From Dichetophora obliterata (taxonomy: Eukaryota > Arthropoda > Insecta > Diptera > Sciomyzidae), in assembly GCA_963920525.1 (NCBI GenBank), contig OY986436.1, forward strand, positions 184,901,496-184,965,495: a stretch of DNA of 64,000 nt, in the 5' to 3' direction. This document shows, one piece after another, positions 11,714 through 21,931 of this stretch. The translations under genes and the position numbers were made by a program. Positions within the stretch are counted from its first letter, which is position 1; the number at the start of each line of letters is the position of its first letter. A model generated the notes under the pieces. It had not been told where the DNA came from. It saw only the letters and a list, made by a program, of their open reading frames with translations, and did no database searches.

Positions 11714-11876
11714 CTTTTAAAAAAAAGAAAATTCCTCACTACGAAACTGTGGCCCATTGTCACTCACTAGAGTGGAACAGAAACCAAAATTAGAAAATAA
11801 AATTTTTTATTTTTCAATAATTTTGATTGTAGTAGTTTTTGACAAACAGCAAACCTCAATCCACTTTGAAAAATCG

Positions 11877-12083
11877 TCAACAGCAATTAAAAAATCCTAA
11901 TCTTGAAATTGAAACAAATTCACAAGAGTACCAGTATGCAGTAGTAGGCCATGTAAAATTTGGACAGTCTTGAACTTTGTTTTGCGTCTTCTGACACGTC
12001 ATACATGATGCCACATATTTTTCGATTGCTTTATCAATTGATGGCCACCATACTGAACCACGAGCAGCAAGTTTCATTCTCAT
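11877..12083 (-). pseudogene. Integrase zinc-binding (HHCC) region
   Basis: Contains MRMKLAARGSVWWPSIDKAI followed by CMTCQ, the typical end of the HHCC zinc domain of Ty3/Gypsy integrases. The frame breaks soon after, at the start of the catalytic core. Confidence 0.7.
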
Positions 12084-12196
12084 CCCACTCCAATATGCGA
12101 TTCGTGAAACAAAGTCAATATTTTTTCTCTTAATACAGTGGGCACTACTAAACGATCACCATGACACAAATAGTCTTGCTTTAACTCCAATGAAAA

Positions 12197-13773
12197 TCAA
12201 CAATTGTAGTACGGCCCCAAAAATTCATCGCCTTTAGCTGATGTTGGCCACATATTAATTTTGACAAATTTTATTACTTCTTTTAAAACAGGATCTTTTT
12301 GAGTAACCTCAGCGATTTGTTGAACCGAAAGCGGAATGTTTCCATCATAATTGAAAGAATTTATATTAAAATTGTCAATACCTGTACCCCTATCTTGCGG
12401 TAATCGAGATAAGGCATCAACGTTCTTTTGCTTTGAACCAGGTCGATATTTAATTTGACAATTATAATTTGATAAAAATAAAATCCACCTGTGAAACCGT
12501 ACCGATACAACATTCGCTAACGCTTTTTGATCTCCCAAAAGTTTCTCCAAGGGTTGGTGATCGGTATACACAGTAAAATTATACCCATAAACAAATTTCT
12601 TCACAGCAAAAACCACCGCTAACGCGTCTGGATGGATGTAAGAATAATTTTTTTTTCTGCACTACTTAAAGTGGAGGAAACCATGTAGCACAGTTTTTCC
12701 TGCTTCTCATCTATATCACTTAAAATGGCTCCAACCCCATAGGGTGAAGCGTCACAGGCAATGACGATTGGTTTTGAGGGGTCAAAATGAACCAGTAAAT
12801 TGTTATCAGATAGCAAGCTTTTGCGGTCGCTAAATGCTCTTGCACATTTTTCTTCGCAATTCCATATTTCGCCTTTACGCAGTAAATTATAAAGCGGGGA
12901 CAAAATATCGGAAGCATTTGGCAAAAACTTGGAGCAGTAATTTACTAACCCTAAAAAACTCTGCAATTGTTCAACATTGTTTGGCTCCGGAGCTAAATTG
13001 ATAGCATCAAGTTTAGCTTTTGCAGGCTTAATACCTGTCGGAGTAAGAGTGTGACCTAAATAGTCCAAATCACTTACTAAAAATCTACACTTTTCCCAAT
13101 TAACTTTAACGCGAAATTCCTCTAATCTCCTTAATACTTTGAACAATTTTTGCTTGCAATCATCGCGGTTTACACCTGCTACCAGGATATCATCTAGATA
13201 CACGGACACGCCTTCTACACCCTGTATGATTTGATCCATGAATCTTTGGAAAATCATTGGTGCTGTAGCCACCGCAAATGGCAAACGACAAAACTGAAAC
13301 AAACCCATGTGTGTATTTATGGTCAAAAATTGTTGTGAACTTTGATAGACCGCTAGCTGAAGATATGCTTTGCTCAAATCTAACAAGCAGAAGCATGTAT
13401 TTCCTCGCATGCTTATGAGAATATCATCAACTAACGGTAAAGGATATACATCTATTTCAATAACCGGGTTAATCGTTATTTTAAAATTACAACAAATCCT
13501 AATATTATTATCTTTTTTAAGTACACACACAATGGGTGCAGCCCAACTGCTGCTACAAACTGGCCTTATAATTTTTTCTTCACACATACGATTTAGTTCA
13601 AACTCGACGGCCTTTTTTAAAGTCATTGGTACCGTATAAGCTTTGTAAAATTTTGGTTGCGAATTTGGTTTAATAACAATTTCGGCACTAAAGTTTTTAA
13701 TAGGCTCCAAACTTTCTTGAAATAAATAACAATAGAGTTCAGCTACTACAGCTTTTCCACACTTTCTCCGCAA
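12197..13773 (-). pseudogene. Reverse transcriptase and RNase H of the LTR element
   Basis: Minus-strand frame 13773-12619 carries RT motifs in order: AAPIVCVLKKDNNIRIC, LLDLSKAYLQL, FCRLPFAVATAPMIFQRFMD and the catalytic SVYLDDILVAG, then the thumb and connection (LDYLGHTLTPTGIKPAK, LQSFLGLVNYCSKFLP) and the RNase H start (IACDASPYGVGAIL). A frameshift at the T-run near 12645-12655 moves the reading to 12616-12197, which continues RNase H with YTDHQPLEKLL and the VDALSRLP exit typical of this lineage. The pattern LKK-AVEFELNRM upstream fits Mag/K02A2.6-like pol. The segment upstream of 13760 belongs to, or is disrupted by, the nested LINE. Confidence 0.85.
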
Positions 13774-13944
13774 TAGATCATTTTAAGAACCAACCCAATA
13801 TCATTGAAATAACTCAAAGATATCGATAAAAGTGGTAATAAAAATAAAAAACCAAAAGGGAGAAAAATTTACCCACCACAATATGGGTAGGGCTCAGGGA
13901 CAACACAAGACATAACAACTAACCATGCGTTTACATAGATCTAA

Positions 13945-15424
13945 TCATACATTAGTTTTCAATCTACTTTTGAGTTGACCTTTCGACAAGTTAACATCAA
14001 ACACGCTACAGTTGTTAACAAAGGTACTTATGCAATTTAATGGAGCAGTTAACATATAATTTGTTCTACTAAATGGTAAATAAATCAAGTTGTTAGAGTT
14101 TCTACTGCTTCTACGGTTAGTGTTAAAATTTATAAGAGAAAGAAGTTCTGAAAAATCTAATACACCAGTCATAAGTTGGTGTAAGTATACGATATCAGCA
14201 GATTTCCTTCTCTCACTTAAAGATTGCATCTTTAATAATTTTAAACGATCCTCATATGGAGGAAGATTAAATGTGTCAGTTCCACTCAAGCCTCTCAGAG
14301 CAAACTGAACAAAACGTTTTTGAATTCTTTCCATACGATCAACATGCACATTGTAATGTGGGGACCATACTTGACTTGCGTACTCCAAGTGAGGACGCAC
14401 GATTGAACAATACAGAGTTGTAGTTGTTATTAAGCTATCAAACTCTTTGGCCCACCGTTTTATAAAACCAAGCATAGAAGACGATTTTTTACAAATTCTA
14501 TCAATATGCATGTTAAACGACAATTTAGAATCCATGCATATACCAAGGTCTTTGACGGTAGTTACACGACTTAAAGTAGTATCTTTATTTTGTAATAAAA
14601 AAAAATTGTTCCTTTTACGCGAAAAGGTCATAGTTTAGCATTTATCTGGATTTAAAAACATGTTATTTTTAGAACACCAAACCTCAAAGGAGTTCAAGTC
14701 AGACTGGAGCAGGTCTGAATTGTCATTAGAATCAATTGTTCTTAAACAGAAGTGGACCCAGGTGGCTTCCTTGAGGAACACCCGATTCTGCAACAAACTC
14801 AAAAGACAACACGCCTCTGAACCGTATTTGATAAGATCACTCCATCAAATACGATTTGATCCAGTTTACAAAATATTGTGGAAATCCCATTAATTTAAGT
14901 TTAAATAAAATTGGATTATGTGGTAATTTAGCAAAAGCTTTTCTAAAGTCAGTATAAATACAATCGACCTGGCTACCAGAATCAATAGATTTTAAGCAGA
15001 ATGTAGTGAAATCAAGGAGATTGGACACAGTGGATCTGCCAGTAACAAAACCATGCTGACGAGTTTTCATGACTTGCCCACAGTGAATTTTCACTCGATC
15101 GCACACTATTCGCCCAAAAAGTTTAGGAATCGAAGACAATTTAGCGATAGGCCTATAATTAGTGACGTCATTCCTGCAAACTTTTTTGTAAATAGGACTG
15201 ATATGAGATTTTTTCCAAAAAAGAGAAAAATTACTTTCATTAATTGATTTATTAAAAAGTAACGAGAGTGGCTGACACAAAATTGAGCCGCATTGTTTTA
15301 ACACTGCGGCAGGAATTCCATCTGGTCCAGCGCTAAAATCCTCATCGATTGATTCAATATACTTAAAAATATCCTCTGAGGTAAAAGATATATGCCCCAA
15401 AGAAACTCTGGATGCGTTGTTCAT
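13945..15424 (-). pseudogene. LINE reverse transcriptase with deleted YADD region
   Basis: Frame 15424-14837 reads LKQCGSILCQPLSLLFNKSI, KKVCRNDVTNYRPIAKLSSI, RQHGFVTGRSTVSNLLDFTT and VDCIYTDFRKAFAKLPHNPI (RT fingers and first palm motif, first aspartate present). A shifted frame then gives FVAESGVPQGSHLGPLLF. Directly after this (about 14735-14760) the sequence jumps to IDSNDNSDLLQSDLNSFEVW, which normally lies after the YADD loop. The catalytic YADD block is thus deleted. The frame 14631-13945 is the C-terminal domain (TLSRVTTVKDLGICMDSKLS...), ending QLKSRLKTNV. Confidence 0.8.
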
Positions 15425-15556
15425 ATAATCAAAATACGCTAAATCAGGATTAAAAGAATCTGAACAAAATGATTATTTAAAAATATTGGCAAATAAGCCA
15501 CAAATAATGGTGGAATCGTCAGTAAATCTATCCTGAAGTTTGAAAGAAGAAGGAAA

Positions 15557-16735
15557 TCAATCAGTCTTCTTCTTAACATTAATAAATCCGCAAAATTTTC
15601 TTGGATCAGACAAAATACTCAGCTTCATATTATCCAAATACTCATTATATAATGCAGCTGAGCAATTCTCAAATTCCAGAAACAAACGTTTGTATGTTTC
15701 TAAGTCATTTGAGTCAAAACTATAAACATATTTCTTCCATGCCTTATTCCTATTGTTGCGAAGAGTCTTTAAATCTTTTGTGTAACAAGGGTACGCAGAA
15801 TTTTTTGCAAATTTGAGACTATATGGTACAGACTGAGAAAACATGGCAATGAGCTCCGTATAGAAAAAATTTATTGAACTATTAAGATTATTATTATTTA
15901 TGTATTCTGTAATTATATTTAATTTACTATAAAGTAAATGATTCAACCCCAAAAAGTCAGCTTTTTTGAAATTGAATTCATAAACTGTGTCAACAGAGCT
16001 TGAATTTACCATAATCTCCCTATCGAATTTATACCAAATACTCAAAGGTGGATGGTAATTATCAATAGTTGCCAAAGCATGAAGTGCCTTCTGAACAATG
16101 ACATTGTTACTGTCTGTAGCTAAGACTAGGTCAAGCAGCCTTTCCAGACTATTATAAATACAACTAACTTGTTTTAAGTCAGAACATATATTGTCAACAA
16201 ATATATTTTCTTGGCGTGTCTTCGAATTAGATGCGCAAAAATGTGTTTCATCGTCAGAAGAATGCCATTTTAAGTCAGGCAAATTAAAATCGCCCAACAA
16301 TAAAATGTCGTCATTAACGTCAAGTAAATTTAATATAAATTCTATGCAATCCGCAAGGCTTGCTCTGCTCTTGGGAGGAACGTATGCATTAATAACATAT
16401 ACATTAGAATTGCAATGTACAACCTTAACGCATATAAGTTCGATATTAGCAGAGCAGGAAATATCAATAAAGGAACTAACACAGGAGTTCCTTACTGCAA
16501 ATAGGACACCACCACCAACTGCAGAATTATTGTCAGCGTGTCTGTCTTTCCTATATACTTAAAAACTATTGTCAAACAGTTCTAAGTCAGTAATTCCTCC
16601 ATTTAACCAAGTTTCAGTTAACACGATAATATCTTCAGAAAAATTCTGAGTTGACAAAAAAATTTCTCGCGTCTTTGAACGCAATCCCCTTACATTTTGA
16701 TAGTAAAGGGAAAGCCTATTTAGTTTTTTTGGATC
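15557..16735 (-). pseudogene. LINE apurinic-type endonuclease and linker
   Basis: Reading from 16735 downward on the minus strand: LLYYQNVRGLRSKTREIFLS, then IIVLTETWLNGGI (catalytic glutamate), GGGVLFAVRN, INAYVPPKSR and ILLLGDFNLPDLKWHSSD (the D-x-N pair). The ORF 16300-15557 then runs through the region linking endonuclease to RT. A stop near 16558 and the frame change before 15424 break the ORF. Confidence 0.8.
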
Positions 16736-17919
16736 TAACTGGCAATATTATTCATCCTTCTAGACCTGTGTTTAGGCTTAAACTCAGAAACAAAGATATT
16801 ATCAGCCCACAGATTAGAGCTCAGAACAGTAGCAAACTCTTCAGCAGCTACTGTGAAAATAAATGATGCGTGGGACGGTTTATTGCCAATTTTTTTGCAT
16901 GAACAGAAAGCAGTCTGACTTACTAAACGGTTATGTTTGACAAACGTCAATACATTTTCACTTGTTGTGTCGGGCTGAAAGCGTGAAATGAAAATTTTTT
17001 TTTTCTCGACACAGCTCTTAAATTTAATGAACTATTGCGCTCATTAGTTATGTCATTTCTAGCCGGGGGAGAAACAGATGGAGAAGATGGAGTAATAACT
17101 ATATTATCTGTTCTCACTGGCGTAATCACTGGTTTAGCCGAGATCTGCTTCGTTTCTAAAGTGGCTGCATTGGCGTCAGAAGCGGGGGGGAAAGGTGGGC
17201 AGTTGCCCCCCACTTTTTTAGCTAGATAAACAATTTAAAAGGAAAAGTTATTCAAAATATCAGTTTTTTTACAACGATAATATTTTTGTATTATATATTT
17301 TCCTCTTCTTTCTCTCTTCTTCATGTTTCATGTGAAGAAATTTTGGTGAACTTTTTTTGCACCACCATTTGTACTGCCCCCCCAGATGAAATTCGCTTCC
17401 GACGCGATTGAGTGGCTGGAAGCGTCATGCGCCGCTTATTACTTTTATTTTTGGAATTATTTCTCTTTTTCTTCGAAATATTTAGGTCTCTTTTAGATAA
17501 AATTATTTGAGTCTCAGAAGAAGAGGCTGGAAGAGTCTGAGACAATGCGGTCGAAATATTTACCGATGAAGACTTTTCATCATAAATGCTAGTACTGGGT
17601 GAGGTGCTTACTTCATTAAAAAATGTAACAATTTCTTTAAAATTGTTATTGTTATTTAAAACGTTAAGACTATTACCGAAAAGCTTAATTTTTGAGAAAA
17701 ACTCATCTGGTGAAAGAACCCCACACGAAGCATAATACCAGCGAAGACCTGATCGTGGTGAGATTAAATCAGACACGACTTAGAGATCCCAGCACATGAA
17801 GTATGGAACACACGCCCACATGGGCCAGAACAACTGAACATACGGTTATGAATGTTTTGACTTTTGCAAAGCTCGTCGAAAGAACAAGCAGCAAAATTTT
17901 CTACGGAAAAATATTCCAT
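16735..17919 (-). pseudogene. LINE ORF1 with PHD-like zinc motif
   Basis: A minus-strand ATG at 17919 opens MEYFSVENFAACSFDELC, followed by CSGPCGRVFHTSCAGIS, a PHD-type C-x-x-x-C...H-x-x-C arrangement found in ORF1 of many CR1/Jockey-group LINEs. The frame shifts near 17770 and continues to 17321 with a basic KRRMTLPATQSRRKRISS stretch. It resumes at 17213-16947 (Pro/Ser-rich) and at 16950-16735, with CSCKKIGNKPSHASF. The gap 17214-17400 looks like a small insertion with G-rich ends. Confidence 0.6.
17170..17404. mobile_element. Possible small G-rich-ended insertion in LINE ORF1
   Basis: GCGTCAGAAGCGGGGGGG at 17174-17191 and the inverse CCCCCCCAGATGAAATTCGCTTCCGACGC near 17376-17405 share GCGTC(A/G)GAAGCG outward and a GGGGGGG/GGGCAG block inward. 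The coding frame of ORF1 is interrupted exactly here. The ends are poorly conserved, so this is tentative. Confidence 0.3.
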
Positions 17920-17994
17920 AGCGAATAAACAAAGTTAAATAATTGTATGTGAGCAAAAATAATGTCCACTAAGTGCTATTGGGTTAATATAATA

Positions 17995-19291
17995 TTGGGG
18001 GTTGGAATTAGTTTTAAAGGTTTTCTAAGAGATGGCGTAACTATCAATAGATCGCATCGGGCACACCTGTGACTATATTCATTTCAAAGCACATTGTCTA
18101 AGCTTCATTTTTCAGTGTGTGTCATTCCACTGAAGTGTAAACAACATATATTTTTTTCTCTGTGAACATGTCGACTTTCGTTCCAACAAAACGCAATTTG
18201 CGGGAAGGTTTACTTTTGTGCTTCCATTTGAAGAAAAAAGCGGTTGAAGCACAACGCACGCTTACTGAGGCTTACGGGGACTATGCTCCATCGATTTCTA
18301 CTTGTGAGTACTGGTTCCGTCGGTTTAAAAGTGGTGATTTTGATACGGAAGACAAAGAGCGTCCGGGCCAGCCGAAAAAGTTTGAAGATGAGGAATTGGA
18401 GGCTTTTCTCGATGAAGACCCGTGTCAAACCCTTCAAGAATTGTCAGAATCATTGGGAGTCGACTTATCAACGGTCGGCAAACGCTTGAAGGCCATGGGA
18501 ATGATTCAAAAGCAAGGAAATTGGGTGCCGTACCAGTTGAAGCCGAGAGACGTTGAACGGCGATTTTGCATGTGCGAACAACTGCTTCAACGGCATAAAA
18601 GGAAGAGTTTTTTGCATCGTATTGTCACTGGCGATGAAAAGTGGATCCATTACGATAATCCTAAGCGAAAAAAATCGTGGGGACCACCCGGCCATGCATC
18701 AACATCGAGGGCCAAGCCGAATATTCATGGCGCCAAGCTTATGCTGTGTATTTGGTGGGATCAGAAGAGTGTCGTGTACTATGAGCTGCTAAAACCTAAC
18801 GAAACCATCACTGGGGATGGCAACAACAATTGATGCAACAACAATTGATGCAATTGAGCCGAGCATTAAAGGTTAAACGGCCGGAATATACCAAAAGACA
18901 CGACAAAGTGGTTTTTCAACATGACAACGCACGGCCACATGTTGCAAGAACCGTCAAGGAAACGTTGGAGGCGCTGAATTGGGATGTGCTACCCCATCCG
19001 CCTTATAGCCCAGACATAGCCCCTTCCGACTACCACCTATTCAGATCGATGACGCATGGCTTGGCTGAGCAGCGCTTCACTTCTTACGAGGATACCAAAA
19101 AATGGGTCGATTCGTGGATTGCCTCAAAAGACGAATCGTTCTTCCGGCGCGGAATCCATATGCTGCCAGAAAGATGTGAAAATGTTGTAGGAAACGATGG
19201 ACAATACTTTGAATAATATACATTGTACCGTTGTTTCTAAATAAATGCTCAAAAACCGAAAAAAAACCGTTAAAATTAATTCCAACCCCCA
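17995..19291 (+). mobile_element. Mariner copy A (mauritiana-like), 1297 bp
   Basis: The ends are TTGGGGGTTGGAATTAGTTTTAA (first 20 bp decisive) at 17995 and its inverse with one or two changes at 19269-19291. Both are flanked by TA (17993-17994, 19292-19293), as expected for mariner. It lies inside the LINE, which lies inside the LTR element, so it is the youngest layer here. It is almost identical along its length to copy B at 37158-38443. Confidence 0.95.
18168..19216 (+). pseudogene. Mariner transposase, copy A, one rearranged site
   Basis: It starts [20 protein letters not shown] (ATG 18168), with the N-terminal paired HTH region, a linker and a D,D34D core: TGDEKW (first Asp, codon 18633), FQHDNARPH (second) and YSPDIAPSDYHLF (third). 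The protein ends GNDGQYFE. About 345 residues are expected, as in Mos1-type transposases. Around 18812-18848 a short scramble duplicates CAACAACAATTGATG in place of the GAACGCTACCAA found in copy B. This creates a TGA at 18831-18833 and shifts the frame, between the first and second catalytic Asp. Everything else reads through. Confidence 0.9.
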
Positions 19292-19632
19292 ATATGTTAC
19301 AGTTTAGAAGCAACTGCAACAGTTCTCTGTGCTTAGTTTATGCAAATAAACAAATAACGCACAAAGGGGAACGCAAAAAAGAGAAAGAAAAAAGTATATA
19401 AGCAGCAGCTCAGCTATCAAACTATAAACGATAATTAAAACGATATATGTATCTACTACAATAAAACATTAAAAAATTTAACTACACAGCATGAAAATAT
19501 TATACGTCACCTTCAAAATAATTTTCAATCATAAATAAATAAAAATACAGCACATACTGAAATTAAACAAACACTGGTATAACACAAATAACTATAAAAA
19601 ACAACACAAGACAAACGATTGTCACCCGCTAA

Positions 19633-19714
19633 AAGACGAGATCAACTAGGAAATTGAACTTTAATTTCTTTTACAAGACGAAATCAACTGGGAAATTTAA
19701 CTTTAATTTCTTTT
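19633..19714. repeat. Two-copy tandem repeat of about 42 bp at the LINE 5' junction
   Basis: AAGACGAGATCAACTAGGAA... (19633-19672) is repeated as AAGACGAAATCAACTGGGAA... (19675-19714) with a few changes. On the minus strand the repeat follows the protease frame and could be a remnant of the LINE target site, a 5'-UTR repeat or a local duplication in pol. Confidence 0.5.
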
Positions 19715-19746
19715 TCGAATTCCGCTAGACACAAAGTATTAACTTT

Positions 19747-20088
19747 TTAAAAAATATCAAATTTAAAAAATTTGCGCCAACTACGAAAAAGGGAATCCAT
19801 CCAATTTCGACCCAAAAGAGGCGTAAACTTACGGCCTTCAACTACCACCAACTTAAGCTGATACTGACTATTAACTAGTACTGATATTTCCCCAATTACT
19901 TTGATTTGCTCGCCTGTGAGAACCTGGAGAGGAGGAAAGTTAACAGCATTGAGCTTTAGATTTGAAAAATATAACTTATAATGAACACTAGAAATTACGG
20001 ATACCACCGCATCGCTTTCCACTTCCATCTCCAACTCGGTACCATTCACCAACACGCTTCTTAATAAAGGTTCACCAGCGCTCGACAC
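19747..20088 (-). pseudogene. Aspartic protease of the LTR element, altered active site
   Basis: About 113 residues with the retropepsin layout: strand VNGTELEMEVESDAVVSVIS, and near the end FTPLLGRNWMDSLF, typical of Mag-type proteases. At the place of the D-(S/T)-G-A active site the sequence reads ESDA, so the catalytic aspartate is lost. It follows gag closely and precedes the nested LINE. Confidence 0.75.
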
Positions 20089-20109
20089 CCAATTTAATGA
20101 TCCAAGCTT

Positions 20110-20856
20110 CTACGTCAACTCGTTCATGTTATTTTTTCTCCCGGTGTGTTGCTGACTGCTCCACTGCTGGTTTGTCTGCTTATTTGCTCGATGAAAACAC
20201 GCTTTGACCGAATGCCCTTTCTTACCACAATTAAAACATAACCATTCTTTTGCCGGGCACGCGTTTTGGGCATGACTCGTGGTGCACTTTGGGCATTTAG
20301 ACATCCTCTGATGTTTTGGTGGTCTGTGACTAAATTGATGAATTTCTGCATTCTGAGAGCTGTGCATATTTTTTTGTTCTTTGTCGACTAGTTCAAACGT
20401 TTGCGCAATTGTACATGCCATCTCCCAAGTGAGATTCGCTGTTGATAACAACTTTGTTTGTAACTGGGCGCACTTCACCCCGCATACTAATCGGTCACGT
20501 AGCGCCTCCGCAGAAATTTGTGAAAACCACAAGGTGCTGCTAACAGTTTGAGGTTAAGTACGTAATCGACAATGTGCTCGGTTGATTTTTGTTGAATTAA
20601 AACGCTCCGCGATTATTTTTTTCTGGTTAAAATGCGGTAAAATAATTCCTATCAGCTCTTTGATAGCCGTAGCCTTTTCGGGTAATACAATTGATTTGAT
20701 ACGTTTGTATGTATCTGGCCCAATCAAAGTCAGAAAAAGCGCCACTTTTGTTTCTTTTTCGACAGCATTTATTTTAAACAATTGCTCAATCCGCTCAAGA
20801 TATTCTTCGAAGTCATCTCCAAAACAAAATTGCTCTATTGAGCCGATTAAAGCCAT
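20110..20856 (-). pseudogene. Gag of the LTR element with two zinc knuckles
   Basis: Starts at 20856 with MALIGSIEQFCFGDDFEEYL and the capsid-like segment (FLTLIGPDTYKRIKS, LIGIILPHFNQK). A frameshift near 20540-20550 leads into 20532-20110, which carries CPKCTTSHAQNACPA (C-x2-C-x3-H-x4-C) and CFNCGKKGHSVKACF (C-x2-C-x4-H-x4-C). The pair of unequal knuckles is usual in the Mag lineage. The start is the first ATG after the 5' LTR leader and lies 43 bp inside the LTR edge. Confidence 0.8.
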
Positions 20857-20899
20857 TTCACCACGTTTTATTTGAAAAAATTTCTCGTCGCCAAAAAAA

Positions 20900-21012
20900 G
20901 TTACGTATTTTTACAGACATTTATGTAGAAGAAGAAAACTTGAGATAAGTTATTAATATTTGATTACATTCGCTATCGATAACTTATAAACAGTGTTGTT
21001 GACTACATTACA
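20900..21012 (-). repeat. 5' LTR (about 113 bp)
   Basis: Matches 10822-10935 with a modest number of substitutions (for example TTATTTAG/TTATGTAG, GGAAACTTAAG/GAAAACTTGAG). Just inside, on the minus strand, is TTTTTTTGGCGACGAGAAAT; TGGCGACGAG is the likely primer-binding region, tRNA not identified. The outer flank is TACAT. Confidence 0.85.
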
Positions 21013-21017
21013 TACAT

Positions 21018-21639
21018 ATTTTGAAATATCTAAATAAAAAAAAATCCGCACTTTACTTAATAAAAAGCCGCATTTGTCTACCATTGTCACATATCATTGT
21101 AAAGATCAATTTTTTGACTTTCATTAGTCGTGTAGTTTATGAAATTCTTAATTTTTGTTACTATGAAAAACAATATTAAAAAAGCACAAGAACAAAAACA
21201 CAGCGCCCTAATGATTTTATTAGTTTTTACATAAAATATATTCTGATATATCCTTTGACCTATTCCAATCCAAAAATTCTTAAATGTGTTAGTAACATTG
21301 AATTTTCGTTTGAGCATGCCAAAAAAGAACAAGATATTTTAAGGTAGTAGAATGAAAATAATTTTATCATATTTAAAATTGTTTTCTTTTTGAAATTTCA
21401 TAGTTTCTTGCTTCCATCATTCCTTTAATCCTAAAATCATTTCAAGACCACAAATTTCATAACAATTGTTAGTCTATTTGTCTCTGTGTAAGCACACAAA
21501 TACGGTTTAGTAAAAATATTTTCTAACTATTCCTAAATAAGAAAAAGCACACCTTCGTTAATAAACATATCAATTAAAATTAAGCTTAGCATTCAACCAG
21601 GTTACACGTTATGTTTATGCGCTGCGAAAATTTGATCAT
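21018..21639. other. Unassigned AT-rich DNA
   Basis: Nothing recognised. The 81-residue minus-strand ORF at 21087-21332 lacks family features. Confidence 0.35.
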
Positions 21640-21931
21640 ATGTCCCAGTTTAAAAAATCTATTCTAAGAAGTGATATTTTTAGCTATCTCAATGCAAAAA
21701 ATTGTATCTTTCTGCATAAATTAATAGTGCTTAAGACACATAATTTATTCGAAAAAATGCAATTGGGCCACTTAACCAGAAGTTACATGCTGAACCCACA
21801 AATTTTAACTACCTCAAATCCACAATATTATTTTTTATTAATGCAACTTGTCTTTGGAATTCTTTACCGAGCCATGCAAGAGCTTTAAGGGAAATAAAAC
21901 ATTTCGACGTGCCGTATTTCAGATTTCGTTT
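21640..21931 (+). pseudogene. LINE reverse-transcriptase C-terminal fragment
   Basis: IFLHKLIVLKTHNLFEKMQL...TRSYMLNPQILTTSNPQYYF, then after a one-base shift at the T-run near 21830, FINATCLWNSLPSHARALRE and IKHFDVPYFRFRF-stop. This is the C-terminal domain common to CR1/Jockey-group LINEs (compare LWNSLP). Only the end of the element is here; upstream sequence is not recognisable. Confidence 0.7.

Larger units (their letters stand above)
13760..19640 (-). mobile_element. LINE (CR1/Jockey group) nested in the LTR element
   Basis: It lies on the minus strand between the protease (ends near 19747) and RT (begins near 13773) of the host LTR element. ORF1 with a PHD-like zinc motif is followed by an endonuclease and a reverse transcriptase frame, the standard LINE order. 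The 3' end is near 13.76-13.87 kb and the 5' end near 19.64 kb; neither junction can be fixed from this sequence because no clear target duplication is visible. Mariner copy A sits in its 5' region. Without the mariner it is about 4.6 kb. Frameshifts, and a deletion of the RT active-site motif, make it inactive. Confidence 0.7.
10822..21012 (-). mobile_element. Mag-type Gypsy/Ty3 LTR retrotransposon, split by nested insertions
   Basis: Two direct terminal repeats (10822-10935 and 20900-21012) bracket gag, protease, reverse transcriptase, RNase H and integrase remnants on the minus strand. The 5-bp duplication TACAT flanks the whole element (10817-10821, 21013-21017), so both outer ends are original. 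A purine-rich AAAAAGAAAGG tract just inside the 3' LTR is the likely polypurine tract. The pol gene is interrupted between the protease and RT by about 5.9 kb of nested DNA (a LINE carrying a mariner); without this the element would be about 4.3 kb, normal for the Mag lineage. Several frameshifts and an altered protease active site show that the copy is dead. No env gene was seen. Confidence 0.85.

Noticed and set aside
18210..18792. Several 75-81 codon ORFs overlapping the mariner transposases (also 37630-37954)
   Set aside because: Shadow frames of the transposase genes, repeated identically in both copies because the copies are nearly identical.
13901..19620. ACAACACAAGACA occurring at both sides of the nested LINE (about 13910 and 19600) as its target duplication
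   Set aside because: The 13-bp match does not sit at the edge of the recognisable LTR-element coding sequence on both sides, so it may be chance; the LINE junctions are left open.
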